From the NCBI GenBank assembly GCA_944390315.1, contig CALXPO010000007.1:70252-110685 (forward strand): DNA of 40,434 nucleotides, read 5' to 3'. The stretch comes from an uncultured Alphaproteobacteria bacterium. GTDB taxonomy: Bacteria > Pseudomonadota > Alphaproteobacteria > RF32 > CAG-239. The first letter of the stretch is position 1. Every line of letters begins with the position of its first letter. Shown here one piece after another: positions 1-7,999 of the stretch. The position numbers were made by a program, and so were the translations under genes. The notes beneath the pieces are model-generated. The model was given only the letters and a program-made list of their open reading frames with translations, was not told where the DNA came from and did no database searches.

Positions 1-1313
1 GGCATCGCGATCGTCCCTGTCTCATGTATCAAATCAAGCGCTGCTCAGCTCCCTGCGTTGGAAAAATCAGCAAAGAAGACTACCGCAAACTTGTAAACGA
101 AGCAGTTGCCTTTATTGAAAACAGGAGCAATGATTTACGCGAAGAAATGACCCAAAAAATGCAAGAAGCCAGTGAGCGTCAAGACTATGAGACGGCCATG
201 GTTTTTCGCGACCGGATTCGAGCGTTAACATCGGTTCAGCAAGGAACGAATGTTGAATACGGTAATATAAAATCGGCAGACTTTGTAGCCCTGTACCGTC
301 AAAACGGATTAGTTTGCATTCAGGTTTTTTTCATTCGATCGGGACAAAATTGCGGCAATCTTCCTTTTTTCCCGATACAGACGGAAGAAGCAGAAGCCGA
401 TGAAATTATGGAAGCCTTTTTGAGTAGTTTTTATGCCGCACATCAACCTCCCGCAGAAATTGTTCTGGCAGATGATATTAAAAACAAAGAATTTCTAAGT
501 GAGGCCATTGGTTGTAAAATCAACATATATCAACGCGGCAATAAAGCACAAATCGCGGCCAACGTAAAAAACAACGCCAAAGAATCTCTGGAAAGAAAGA
601 TGTCTATGGATAACTCAATACATAACAACTTGGTCGAAATGCAAAAAGTTTTTGGGCTTAGGAAAACGCCGGAAAGAATAGAAGTTTATGACAATTCACA
701 TATTCAGGGAAGCTACGCGGTCGGTGCCATGATTGTTGCAACGCCGACAGGTTTTGATAAAAAAGCCTATCGAACATTTAATATAAAAAATCCACAAATT
801 ACCAACGATGATTTTGCAATGATGAAAGAGGTACTGAGCCGTCGCTTTGCAAAAATGACCCCTGAAAATCGTCCCGATGTTATTTTGCTGGACGGCGGTT
901 TGGGACAATTACACGCCGTATATGAATGTTTGCAAAATTACGATTTATCTCAAATTGCAATTATTGCGATTTCCAAAGGTCCGGAACGCAACGCGGGCAA
1001 AGAATTTTATCATCAAATAGGCAAAGAGAGTTTTGCTCTTCCCTTTGCTTCGCCGCTTGCCTTTTATATGCAAAATATTCGCGACGAAGCCCACCGCTTT
1101 GCTATCAGCACCCATCGCAAAAAAAGGGCAAAGTCAATGATAAAGTCAAAACTTGATGAAATTGAAGGAATCGGTGCCAAAAGAAAGAAAGATTTACTAA
1201 ATTACTTTGGTTCTGCCGACGCCGTTGCGCAAGCTGGCATCAAAGATATAGAAAATATATCTGGATTTAGCAAAAAAACGGCTGAAAAAGTATTTAAACA
1301 CTTTCATAAATAA
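1..1313 (+). CDS. uvrC: UvrABC system protein C, C-terminal part (5' end outside window)
   Basis: UvrC makes both incisions around a lesion during nucleotide excision repair, in complex with UvrB. The reading frame is open from base 3, so the GIY-YIG domain lies before the window. The visible part starts with the family segment ending in the Cys pair of QIKRCSAPCVG. A UVR coiled segment (UvrB-binding) follows near bases 120-230. The RNase H-like nuclease domain has YDNSHIQG, LLDGGLGQL and RDEAHRFA, which carry the expected Asp, Asp and His. A C-terminal helix-hairpin-helix region (IEGIGAKRKKDLL, ISGFSKKTAEKV) ends the protein. The gene is followed after 59 bases by pgsA, a common alphaproteobacterial neighbour. 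The identification is secure; only the N-terminus is missing. Confidence 0.97.
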   Translation, partial: HRDRPCLMYQIKRCSAPCVGKISKEDYRKLVNEAVAFIENRSNDLREEMTQKMQEASERQDYETAMVFRDRIRALTSVQQGTNVEYGNIKSADFVALYRQNGLVCIQVFFIRSGQNCGNLPFFPIQTEEAEADEIMEAFLSSFYAAHQPPAEIVLADDIKNKEFLSEAIGCKINIYQRGNKAQIAANVKNNAKESLERKMSMDNSIHNNLVEMQKVFGLRKTPERIEVYDNSHIQGSYAVGAMIVATPTGFDKKAYRTFNIKNPQITNDDFAMMKEVLSRRFAKMTPENRPDVILLDGGLGQLHAVYECLQNYDLSQIAIIAISKGPERNAGKEFYHQIGKESFALPFASPLAFYMQNIRDEAHRFAISTHRKKRAKSMIKSKLDEIEGIGAKRKKDLLNYFGSADAVAQAGIKDIENISGFSKKTAEKVFKHFHK

Positions 1314-1372
1314 AAAATATGCAATAATATAATCGTGGTTTTTATATTTAATTAGGTAGTAGGAGAAGGGCG

Positions 1373-2215
1373 TTGTATAATCTTCCCAATATATTAACAA
1401 TCTCCAGAATTGTTGTTATTCCGGTGATTTTTCTTTCAATTTATATTCACTCAACCTTATGGTCAATTTTGGCAGGCGTTTTATTCGTCATTGCTTCCAT
1501 TACAGATTACTTAGACGGTTACCTGGCTCGTGCCCGCAATCAAAACTCAATTTTGGGACGTTTACTCGATCCAATAGCCGATAAATTGCTGGTTGTATCA
1601 GCTTTATTGATTGTGGTAGCCAACAATCTGGTTGATCCGCTAAGCTATATTCCGGTCATTATCATCATGTGCCGCGAAGTTTTAGTTTCCGGTCTGCGCG
1701 AATTTTTATCAGAATTTCATGTCGGTATGCCCGTTACACGTTTGGCAAAGTGGAAAACAGGATTTCAAATGACTGCAATTTCCATGATTTTATTACAAAA
1801 CTTACCGCTTATCGGCATGCCAGTCGGCGTTCTCGGAGAATGGCTGTTATGGGTTGCCGGTATTTTGACATTTGTAACAGGATATCAGTATTTTGAAAAA
1901 TGCTTGGATTATGTTTGTACTGTTGAACATAACAAAAAAAATCCCGTTCGAGAAGTCGAAAAAGAAGTCAAAAAAATTGCGGCAAAAGTCAAGGAATCCG
2001 TTGAGAGTGCCGTAGCTAAAAAAGCGGCCAAAAGAAACCGCAAACCACAGACTGCAGCAGTTGATGGCAATACTAAAAAAGTTTCTAAACCTGCGACAAA
2101 ATCCGTAAAACGCAGAAAAACGACGCGCTCTCGTTCCAAAACGAAAACGACTGCCCCAAAAACAAAAGCAGCAGCAGCTTCTGCTACGTCAGAAAGCGCA
2201 ACAGATACAAAATAA
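1373..2215 (+). CDS. pgsA: CDP-diacylglycerol--glycerol-3-phosphate 3-phosphatidyltransferase
   Basis: PgsA makes phosphatidylglycerophosphate, the committed step to phosphatidylglycerol and cardiolipin, in the inner membrane. The CDP-alcohol phosphotransferase signature is present as DGYLAR, eight residues, G, three residues, D, three residues, D (DGYLAR...GRLLDPIAD). Several hydrophobic helices span roughly residues 5-180. The start is TTG at 1373, placed by an AGGAG ribosome site at 1361-1365; no ATG fits. The enzyme core ends near residue 190. Beyond it are about 90 residues rich in Lys, Ala, Thr and Arg (AKKAAKRNRK, KRRKTTRSRSKTKTT), which the usual 180-200 residue enzyme lacks. The tail looks disordered and histone H1-like and should be cytoplasmic; its role is unknown. 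Confidence 0.93.
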   Translation: MYNLPNILTISRIVVIPVIFLSIYIHSTLWSILAGVLFVIASITDYLDGYLARARNQNSILGRLLDPIADKLLVVSALLIVVANNLVDPLSYIPVIIIMCREVLVSGLREFLSEFHVGMPVTRLAKWKTGFQMTAISMILLQNLPLIGMPVGVLGEWLLWVAGILTFVTGYQYFEKCLDYVCTVEHNKKNPVREVEKEVKKIAAKVKESVESAVAKKAAKRNRKPQTAAVDGNTKKVSKPATKSVKRRKTTRSRSKTKTTAPKTKAAAASATSESATDTK

Positions 2216-2233
2216 TCGGAGCGTAGCAAGGCA

Positions 2234-2923
2234 ATGGAAATAGACAAGGCTCATATATTGGTTGTTGACGATGACACCCGTTTACGGGCTTTGTTACAGC
2301 GTTTTTTGCAAGAAAACGGTTTTTTGGTTTCGGCGGCAAAAGGTGCCGCCGAAGCACGTGATATGCTAAAACAATATGTCTTTGACTTGCTTGTTGTTGA
2401 CATTATGATGCCTCATGAAAGCGGTTTGGAATTTTTAGCCAAACTTCGTCAAGAGGATAATGTTCCGGTCATTTTACTAACGGCCATGGGAGAAACAGGA
2501 GATAGAATTATGGGACTTGAAAGCGGTGCCGACGATTATCTCCCTAAACCTTTTGAACCCAAAGAACTTATTTTGCGAATAAAAAATATTTTGCGCCGTT
2601 TTCCGCTTTCTAATGAAAAGCAACAAACTAAATTAAATTTAGGATTATGTCGCTATGACCTTGAAAGCAAAGAATTAACAAATTTAAGCGGACAAATTAT
2701 CCATATAACACCGGTAGAGCAGTCCCTACTCTCATTACTCGGTCAAAAAACAGGACAAATATTTAGCCGAGACCGTCTGTCCGAACTTTTAGGAGCAGGC
2801 CAAGGTCCGCGCTCAATAGACGTACAAGTAACTCGTTTAAGAAAAAAGATAGAAAAAGATTCTAAAAATCCCCGTTATCTGCAAACTGTCCGCGGAAAAG
2901 GGTACATGTTACTTACTGATTAA
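2234..2923 (+). CDS. OmpR-family response regulator
   Basis: A DNA-binding two-component regulator of 229 residues. The receiver domain has the acidic cluster VDDD at residues 11-14, the phospho-acceptor Asp56 in VVDIMMP and Lys105 in LPKPFEPKE. A winged-helix OmpR/PhoB output domain fills about residues 130-229, ending in RGKGYMLL, which is typical of the family's wing. The gene lies 25 bases before a sensor kinase on the same strand, so the two form a pair. The start ATG at 2234 follows pgsA by 18 bases, so transcription may continue from uvrC-pgsA. Similarity is to the OmpR/EnvZ class; the signal and target genes cannot be told from sequence, so no symbol is assigned. Confidence 0.93.
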   Translation: MEIDKAHILVVDDDTRLRALLQRFLQENGFLVSAAKGAAEARDMLKQYVFDLLVVDIMMPHESGLEFLAKLRQEDNVPVILLTAMGETGDRIMGLESGADDYLPKPFEPKELILRIKNILRRFPLSNEKQQTKLNLGLCRYDLESKELTNLSGQIIHITPVEQSLLSLLGQKTGQIFSRDRLSELLGAGQGPRSIDVQVTRLRKKIEKDSKNPRYLQTVRGKGYMLLTD

Positions 2924-2948
2924 CTTAACGAAAGAAAAGGAGTGGAAA

Positions 2949-4322
2949 ATGCATTTGGTTTTTCCCAAAAAAATGGAAGGAATATTACGCTACCTCAAAT
3001 TTAAATTGTTGCCGCGTACTTTATTTTTCCGAACCATGTTATTAATTTTTATCCCGTTGATTGTCGTACAAATTGTTTCAATTGTTGCATTTTTTGACGG
3101 CACTTGGGGAAGAGTCGGAAAGAGATTGTCAACAAATCTTACCTCAAATATGGCTTTTGCCATTCGGTTGTCTGAAGAAGCCCCTAATAATATTCCAAAG
3201 ATTCAGCAATTGACGCAAAAAATATTTGACATGGAATTTCAATATTATCCCAACGATCAAAAGCATGCCGTCATTCGTAGTGTCCGCAAACAAAATAAAT
3301 TAGTTACGGGATTTTTGGAAGATGCACTGAAAAATGAATTTCCTGAAGCAATCAGCAGCATTTATATCGGCAACGGCAGTCCGGATTTAGTCGTTTTTGT
3401 CGATATGGAAAATGGTTTATATAAATTTGCCACTTCTTCCAAAAACATCTTCAGTTCATCCATATTTGGTTTTGTTGCTTGGATGATTGGAACATCGCTA
3501 TTGTTATTCTTGGTTGCAGTTTTGTTCCTGCGTATTCAAGTACGTTCAATCGCCGACCTGGCAACGGCTGCCGAAGACTTTGGTAAAGGTATTGATAATA
3601 AAAACTTTAAACCTTATGGTTCATCGGAAGTCAGACGTGCCGGTATTGCTTTCATTAAGATGAAAGAGCGTATTCAACGCCAAATCAGGGAAAGGACACA
3701 AATGCTGGCCGGCGTTTCGCATGACTTGCGTACCCCTTTAACCAGAATGAAATTGCAGCTTGCTCTGCTGCCTGATGACAAAGACAAAAACGGAATCGAC
3801 AAACATGAATTTTTACAAGATGTCGATGAAATGGAAAAAATGCTTGAAGGTTATTTGTCTTTTGTCAGCGGAGAAGGCGGCGAACCTTCAACTTTTGTTG
3901 ATATGAATGAGATGATTCTCAGTATTCTGAATAAATTCAGAAATTCAAAAGCTCTCATCCGCTATACGACAAACGACCAAGTCAGTGCCATTCAAGGTCG
4001 TGAACAAGCCTTAAAACGCGCCTTAACAAATATCATCGGTAATGCTTTTAATTATGGCAATACCGTTGCCGTCTCATTGGAAAGCAATAATAACAAACTT
4101 GAGATTACGGTTGATGATGATGGTCCCGGTATACCGGTTGATAAGCGAGAAGAAGTATTCAAAGCCTTTTATCGCATAGAAGATTCCAGAAACAAAGAAA
4201 CCGGCGGTGTTGGATTAGGTTTAGCCATAGCTAAGGATGTTATTGTTTCACACGGCGGCAAGATAGAATTAACCGATTCACCGATAGGAGGCTTGAGGGT
4301 ACTCATTTCTATTCCCTTATAA
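2949..4322 (+). CDS. EnvZ-type sensor histidine kinase
   Basis: Inner-membrane histidine kinase of 457 residues, partner of the regulator just upstream. A first membrane helix lies around residues 26-49, followed by a periplasmic loop of about 120 residues, a second helix around 170-195 and a HAMP linker. The H-box is GVSHDLRTPLTRMKLQ, with phospho-acceptor His258; the DLRTPLTR form is that of EnvZ-like kinases. The ATPase domain has the N-box NIIGNAFNYG, the G1 box DDDGPGIP and the G2 box GGVGLGLAI. The AAAGGAG-like ribosome site just before 2949 supports the ATG start. A strong terminator 30 bases after the stop ends the transcript. The sensed signal is unknown. Confidence 0.93.
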   Translation: MHLVFPKKMEGILRYLKFKLLPRTLFFRTMLLIFIPLIVVQIVSIVAFFDGTWGRVGKRLSTNLTSNMAFAIRLSEEAPNNIPKIQQLTQKIFDMEFQYYPNDQKHAVIRSVRKQNKLVTGFLEDALKNEFPEAISSIYIGNGSPDLVVFVDMENGLYKFATSSKNIFSSSIFGFVAWMIGTSLLLFLVAVLFLRIQVRSIADLATAAEDFGKGIDNKNFKPYGSSEVRRAGIAFIKMKERIQRQIRERTQMLAGVSHDLRTPLTRMKLQLALLPDDKDKNGIDKHEFLQDVDEMEKMLEGYLSFVSGEGGEPSTFVDMNEMILSILNKFRNSKALIRYTTNDQVSAIQGREQALKRALTNIIGNAFNYGNTVAVSLESNNNKLEITVDDDGPGIPVDKREEVFKAFYRIEDSRNKETGGVGLGLAIAKDVIVSHGGKIELTDSPIGGLRVLISIPL

Positions 4323-4351
4323 CAGCCACATCAGGAAATACACTTTCCGCT

Positions 4352-4404
4352 AAAAAAAGTTTTTCGGCAGCGCTTGATGAGAGCAAAGTCGAAAAACTTT
4401 TTTT
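4352..4404 (+). terminator. Rho-independent terminator after the two-component pair
   Basis: A 15-bp perfect inverted repeat (4352-4366 and 4390-4404) carries seven A on the left and seven T on the right around a GTTTTTCG/CGAAAAAC stem. More T-rich sequence follows. It closes the response regulator/kinase unit. Confidence 0.85.
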
Positions 4405-4510
4405 ATTTTTGGATATATACTTGCAGTTGATATTTTTTTTTGCTAAAAACAAATTAATATAATAATATAATTTGGTGTATAATGATTTCTGATATATCAA
4501 GGGAAAAAAA

Positions 4511-5365
4511 ATGACAGAGAATGAAAATAAAGACACTTTGGACAACATGATAAAATTTGATCTAAATTCCGAAACCGGCATAAATAATAGTGTCGACGAT
4601 TTGTTGGCAGAAACCGATACACCCCAAACTTCATCTCAAACAGATATTGATGATGATTTTATGGATTTTAATGACTTTAGCATTGAAGACTTAGATACGG
4701 CTCTCAAGAAATATAATAATCTGGACAGCACTTCCCTACAAAATGAAGAAAATGCTTCCGCTCCGATGCAAACCTTAAATGCCTCTCCGGATAATAAGCC
4801 GGTTGAAAACGTACCGTCCAACGGTTCGTCATCTCTTACAGATAACGTTTCCGCTTCCACAGCTACCGCAACTTCATCCACGGATACTTTGTCCGACGCC
4901 TTATCCGAGAATACCGCTTCTGCCCCAAGCCAAACAATATCTGCAAATTCTGTCGAAGCACCAAAAACAATGGCGATATCTTCTGAAATTGAAGATAATA
5001 ATAATGATTATTCTCAAGAAAATATAGATAAAAAATATATGGGAAATCTAATCTGGTATGATGGATCACTGGATGAAAAGGTTTATGAAATTTCTTTAAA
5101 TAATATGCCCGAATTTTTAGACTACAATAGTGAGATAAAAACAATTCACGTCAATATAGAATCCCCATATGGTTGGAATGTCTTTTTTGAAAACGGAGTC
5201 TTTATGAATCTGATGGACTTAAAAGAATATCAGGAACGTCACGGAAGTTTACCCGGACATAACGGCAAAATTATATACGGAAACCGTATGAGTTCATTTG
5301 AAAAAATAGAAAGAATCGTCGTTTATAGCAAACCCCGCTACTTTGCATACGGTTTGAAAAAATAA
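4511..5365 (+). CDS. Acidic protein with long low-complexity N-terminus, function unknown
   Basis: I do not recognise this protein of 284 residues. Residues 1 to about 170 are rich in Asp, Glu, Asn, Ser and Thr with runs such as DNVSASTATATSSTD and look disordered; there is no signal peptide or membrane segment. The remaining 110 residues look like a small folded domain with aromatic and hydrophobic residues (GNLIWYDGSLDEKVYEI, IESPYGWNVFFENGVF, ERIVVYSKPRYFAYG). The ATG at 4511 follows a GGGA-containing purine stretch. A TATAAT at 4478-4483 could be its -10 box, but no good -35 is seen. It stands alone between a terminator and an insertion-sequence relic, which suggests accessory DNA. The reading frame itself is convincing because of the conserved-looking C-terminal part. 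Confidence 0.7.
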   Translation: MTENENKDTLDNMIKFDLNSETGINNSVDDLLAETDTPQTSSQTDIDDDFMDFNDFSIEDLDTALKKYNNLDSTSLQNEENASAPMQTLNASPDNKPVENVPSNGSSSLTDNVSASTATATSSTDTLSDALSENTASAPSQTISANSVEAPKTMAISSEIEDNNNDYSQENIDKKYMGNLIWYDGSLDEKVYEISLNNMPEFLDYNSEIKTIHVNIESPYGWNVFFENGVFMNLMDLKEYQERHGSLPGHNGKIIYGNRMSSFEKIERIVVYSKPRYFAYGLKK

Positions 5366-5738
5366 AAACTATACCGCTGTAAAAAACTCAAAACATTCGT
5401 AAGACTTAATGCAAATTGAGCCTTTCTTGCAATGTATACAACGTTCAAGAATTGCCGCAAATAAGGTCGCATATATATAAACTGACTTGTTTGTTGGCAA
5501 AATAGAAAATTATGCAAAAGTTTTCTCTAAATAAGACTTTTTAATAGCATTTTTAACAAAACCGAATAGTCCCGCAAATTTGCCGTTGTTTTGCAGAGAA
5601 GGACTTCGCACGGTCACGGGGCTATCCCATTTATCACAAATTTTCTGAAAACAGGCAAATGTATATTTTCACGACTTTGAAATTAACAGAGAAAGTGATG
5701 ATTATTTTCTACTCATAAACGAATAAATCCATTGTTAA
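5366..5738. other. Gene-free stretch beside an IS relic
   Basis: No intact gene is seen. On the minus strand 5510-5668 stays open for 52 codons to a TAA and reads like a protein C-terminus (DKWDSPVTVRSPSLQ, then GKFAGLFGFVKNAIKK). It has no start, and an in-frame TGA lies just upstream, so it may be a gene fragment. The rest is AT-rich without clear structure. Confidence 0.4.
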
Positions 5739-6071
5739 TTAACTTTGCTCCGCACCTTCTTTAAGTTAATTTTGGATATACTCAGTAATTTTTTGAATAT
5801 TCTTCCCTGTTGGTCTATATAATATCCTTTACATCAAAATTCTCTGTTTCTATACCGGAATTTTGCATTTTCCAACGTTCATATATCGCTAAACTGCTTT
5901 TACCTTTGAGATAACCCATAACCGAACTTATCGAAAATTTTGACGGTATCTCTATTAACATATGGATATGGTCGGGACAAACCTCTGCTTCTATTATACT
6001 TGTTTCTTTCCATCGCATAATTCTCTTAATATTTGCCCTATTTCTAGGCGACGCTCTCTATAAAAAACCTT
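5739..6071 (-). pseudogene. Decayed IS200/IS605-family transposase (Y1 type)
   Basis: Three frames must be joined to follow the protein. The first reads VFYRERRLEIGQILRELCDG, the second SIIEAEVCPDHIHMLIEIP then SVMGYLKGKSSLAIYERW, and the third GKNIQKITEYIQN, a stop, then LKEGAEQS. These match successive segments of TnpA, the single-strand transposase of IS200/IS605 elements. The HxH metal motif survives as DHIHM, but the segment that should carry the catalytic Tyr (the family's RGYY region) is altered. There are frameshifts near 6010 and 5825 and at least one nonsense codon, so the element is dead. The extreme N-terminus is not recognisable. No cargo gene is seen. Confidence 0.85.
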
Positions 6072-6238
6072 CTACAATATTTTGAGTGAATATGACATGT
6101 TATTTTTAAATTCCATATCATATGACCATTGTATGCGTATTTATAAAAAAATTCCTTTGCTTTTGTTAGGCTGTTTCTAGACCGTCTAATTTAATTTAGC
6201 AAAGTAGTTTTTTATGTATAAAGCTGTAAACTCTTTGG

Positions 6239-6264
6239 AACTACCGGCCTAGCCGGTAGTTTTC
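6239..6264. terminator. GC-rich hairpin with T run
   Basis: A perfect 10-bp inverted repeat (6239-6248 and 6252-6261) with a 3-base loop is followed by TTT on the plus strand. It may be a terminator, or a palindromic end of the nearby IS200-like relic. Confidence 0.5.
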
Positions 6265-6275
6265 TTGTTACAACA

Positions 6276-6304
6276 AAAAAGCTCTCGTTTAACGAGAGCT
6301 TTTT
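6276..6304. terminator. Bidirectional terminator after the MORN-repeat gene
   Basis: GCTCTCGTT and AACGAGAGC flank a single base, with five A before and five T after, giving a 14-bp stem usable on both strands. It lies 22 bases past the stop of the minus-strand MORN-repeat gene. Confidence 0.8.
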
Positions 6305-6326
6305 GTTTCGTGATTATGATTGCTTT

Positions 6327-7491
6327 CTATCTCATTAATTTATCTTTTACTTTAGCCATTTTCATTTCCAATGCGACCTGAGCCTTTTTAACCTTGGATT
6401 GTTTGGGATTAACTTTTCCTTCTGTATTTTCCTTATTTACATTCTTTGCAGCAGCGGAACGCAAAACTTCTTGCTGCGGCGTAATATCTTCGCCATCTTT
6501 ATAAAAATGACGTGCCGCCAAGGTTCCGTCACTATTAAACTCGCGATACACACCATTCAATTTGCCGTTTTTATATGTACCGCTTTCTCTTACCCAGCTG
6601 CCATCGGATGCAAGAACTTCGTAGGTACCGTCTTTGACGCCGTTCTTTTGTTGATAACACACAATATTACCATTTTCATCAATCTCTTTGCATTCTCCGT
6701 TTTCACGCATCTGAGCAATAAAATATTTTCGTGACCTCCACTCACTGTCTCGTTTATAAAATTCAGTACATTCCAGTTCTCCGTCTCTATGATATTCTAT
6801 TATACACCCATTATCTCGCTCAACCGTACCGGTAAATTTTCCATGATGATAAATTCCTTTTTTAAGCATTTCCTCGCTTTTTTCATAATATGTTCCGTGC
6901 AAAACACCATCCTCATAATTGGCAGTAGTACCTAAATCATCACGCGTATTTTTATACTCTCCTTGATATTTTCCGTCTTTGACCCGATATTTTATCTCCA
7001 ACAAACTTCCTCTGGGACCAAAACTAAAAGACTGATCGGAAAATCCATTATAAGGTTTTCCATCTTTATACTTTACATCAAGCACGACATGATCGTTGAC
7101 ACGCTCATACTCAGATGAAACTTCTCCGTTTTCATATTTTTTTTTCAGCCACACGTCTTCCGCTAGGTGAAATTTCTTTTTCTGCTTTCAGCTCACCATT
7201 ATCATAAGAAGATATTTTACACCCACCTCCTCCTTTTTTAATTACACAATCGCCGTGCAACTTTCCGTGCAAATAAGTACCTTCTTTATGAACAATCCTT
7301 TTATCTACAAAAGGACCATGTAATTCTCCATCCACATAGTGACCGAAAAATTCAGGCTCACCCGATTGTTAGTTATACTCGACATATTCGCCGTCAATTT
7401 TGCCATTTTTAACATTGTAAACAGCCTTTAACGCTTCATTTTCATAATACTCTCTATGTTCTCCATCCGGCAGTTTAGTAACGTCATCCAT
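6327..7491 (-). pseudogene. Broken MORN-repeat (YwqK-like) gene
   Basis: The gene starts at an ATG at 7491 behind a good AGGAGA ribosome site. It reads as tandem MORN/YwqK-like units of about 20 residues (KLPDGEHREYYENEALKAVY, FVDKRIVHKEGTYLHGKLHG, YKNGKLNGVYREFNSDGTLA). The frame meets an in-frame TAA at 7369-7371 after 40 codons and continues in the same frame to about 7140. There a run of nine A shifts it: eight A would read AEKKYENGE and join the rest of the protein down to 6327. A functional copy would have about 387 residues, ending in a Lys-rich tail. MORN repeats often bind membranes or partner proteins; YwqK-type proteins have been called antitoxins, but no toxin is seen. Stop plus frameshift argues for a pseudogene, although slippage on A9 could repair the second lesion. 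Confidence 0.75.
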
Positions 7492-7610
7492 AGCAGTTCT
7501 CCTTAAAAGATAATACATATACAAAATGTACTATTATTTTTGTCCAATATCAACAAAGCCGCAAATTCAAACAAACAAAGTACATAAATTTTGCTAAAAT
7601 AAAAATTTTT

Positions 7611-7652
7611 CTCTAGATAAGCGCACTATATGACGCAAATTCTAAATAGATA
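7611..7652 (+). repeat. Degenerate direct repeat, copy 1
   Basis: Begins CTCTAGATAAGCGC and ends TCTAAATAGATA. It pairs by eye with copy 2 at 7848-7891 at roughly 70% identity with a short gap. Confidence 0.45.
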
Positions 7653-7847
7653 CCCCCAGAAAACTGAGAGGCTAAATCAGCTATAAACCTGCATTTGACC
7701 ACGCTCGTTGGCGTGGAGCCGTGTCTAATGATACCTTTGCATTCAGCCCCGAATAAACTCGTTTTTTTCTGTAAAGCAGCTAATAAAAATACAGGGAAAA
7801 TCCTGATGTGCAAGAATTACACGAATTTTCCCTGTATAAGATTTAGG

Positions 7848-7891
7848 CTCTAGATGAGCGCGTTATACGCCTTAATTTCTAAAACTTGATA
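7848..7891 (+). repeat. Degenerate direct repeat, copy 2
   Basis: Begins CTCTAGATGAGCGC and ends TCTAAAACTTGATA. It lies in the same orientation as copy 1, 195 bases after it. Confidence 0.45.
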
Positions 7892-7909
7892 TATGAAGCA
7901 GATAATAAG

Positions 7910-7972
7910 AAAAAAACCTCTAAGCGACAGGCGTGTACATAGAAGTACATAACTTAGCTTAGAGGTTTTTTT
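7910..7972 (-). terminator. Terminator of ppdK
   Basis: A 16-bp perfect inverted repeat (7910-7925 and 7957-7972) with A and T runs on its outer ends contains an inner TGTAC/GTACA stem. It lies 28 bases after the ppdK stop. Confidence 0.85.
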
Positions 7973-7999
7973 ATGTATTAGATGCTCATAGAGCAAGTT

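Larger units (their letters stand above)
7492..7909. other. Structured intergenic region with a degenerate direct repeat
   Basis: No convincing gene is seen. Two related segments of about 43 bases lie in the same orientation at 7611-7652 and 7848-7891; both start CTCTAGAT, then AGCGC. Between them are a hairpin CCACGC/GCGTGG (7699-7716) and a long inverted repeat of 11 bp (TACAGGGAAAA, 7790-7800, with 7826-7836). It may be a small mobile or noncoding element; nothing identifies it further. Confidence 0.45.

Noticed and set aside
7369..7371. Stop-codon reassignment as an explanation for the in-frame TAA codons here and at 39917
   Set aside because: Many intact genes in the window end with TAA at the expected place, so TAA is a normal stop in this organism.
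7613..7813. Minus-strand frame of 66 codons in the intergenic region before ppdK
   Set aside because: It has no ribosome site, and the sequence is dominated by hairpins and repeats rather than coding pattern.
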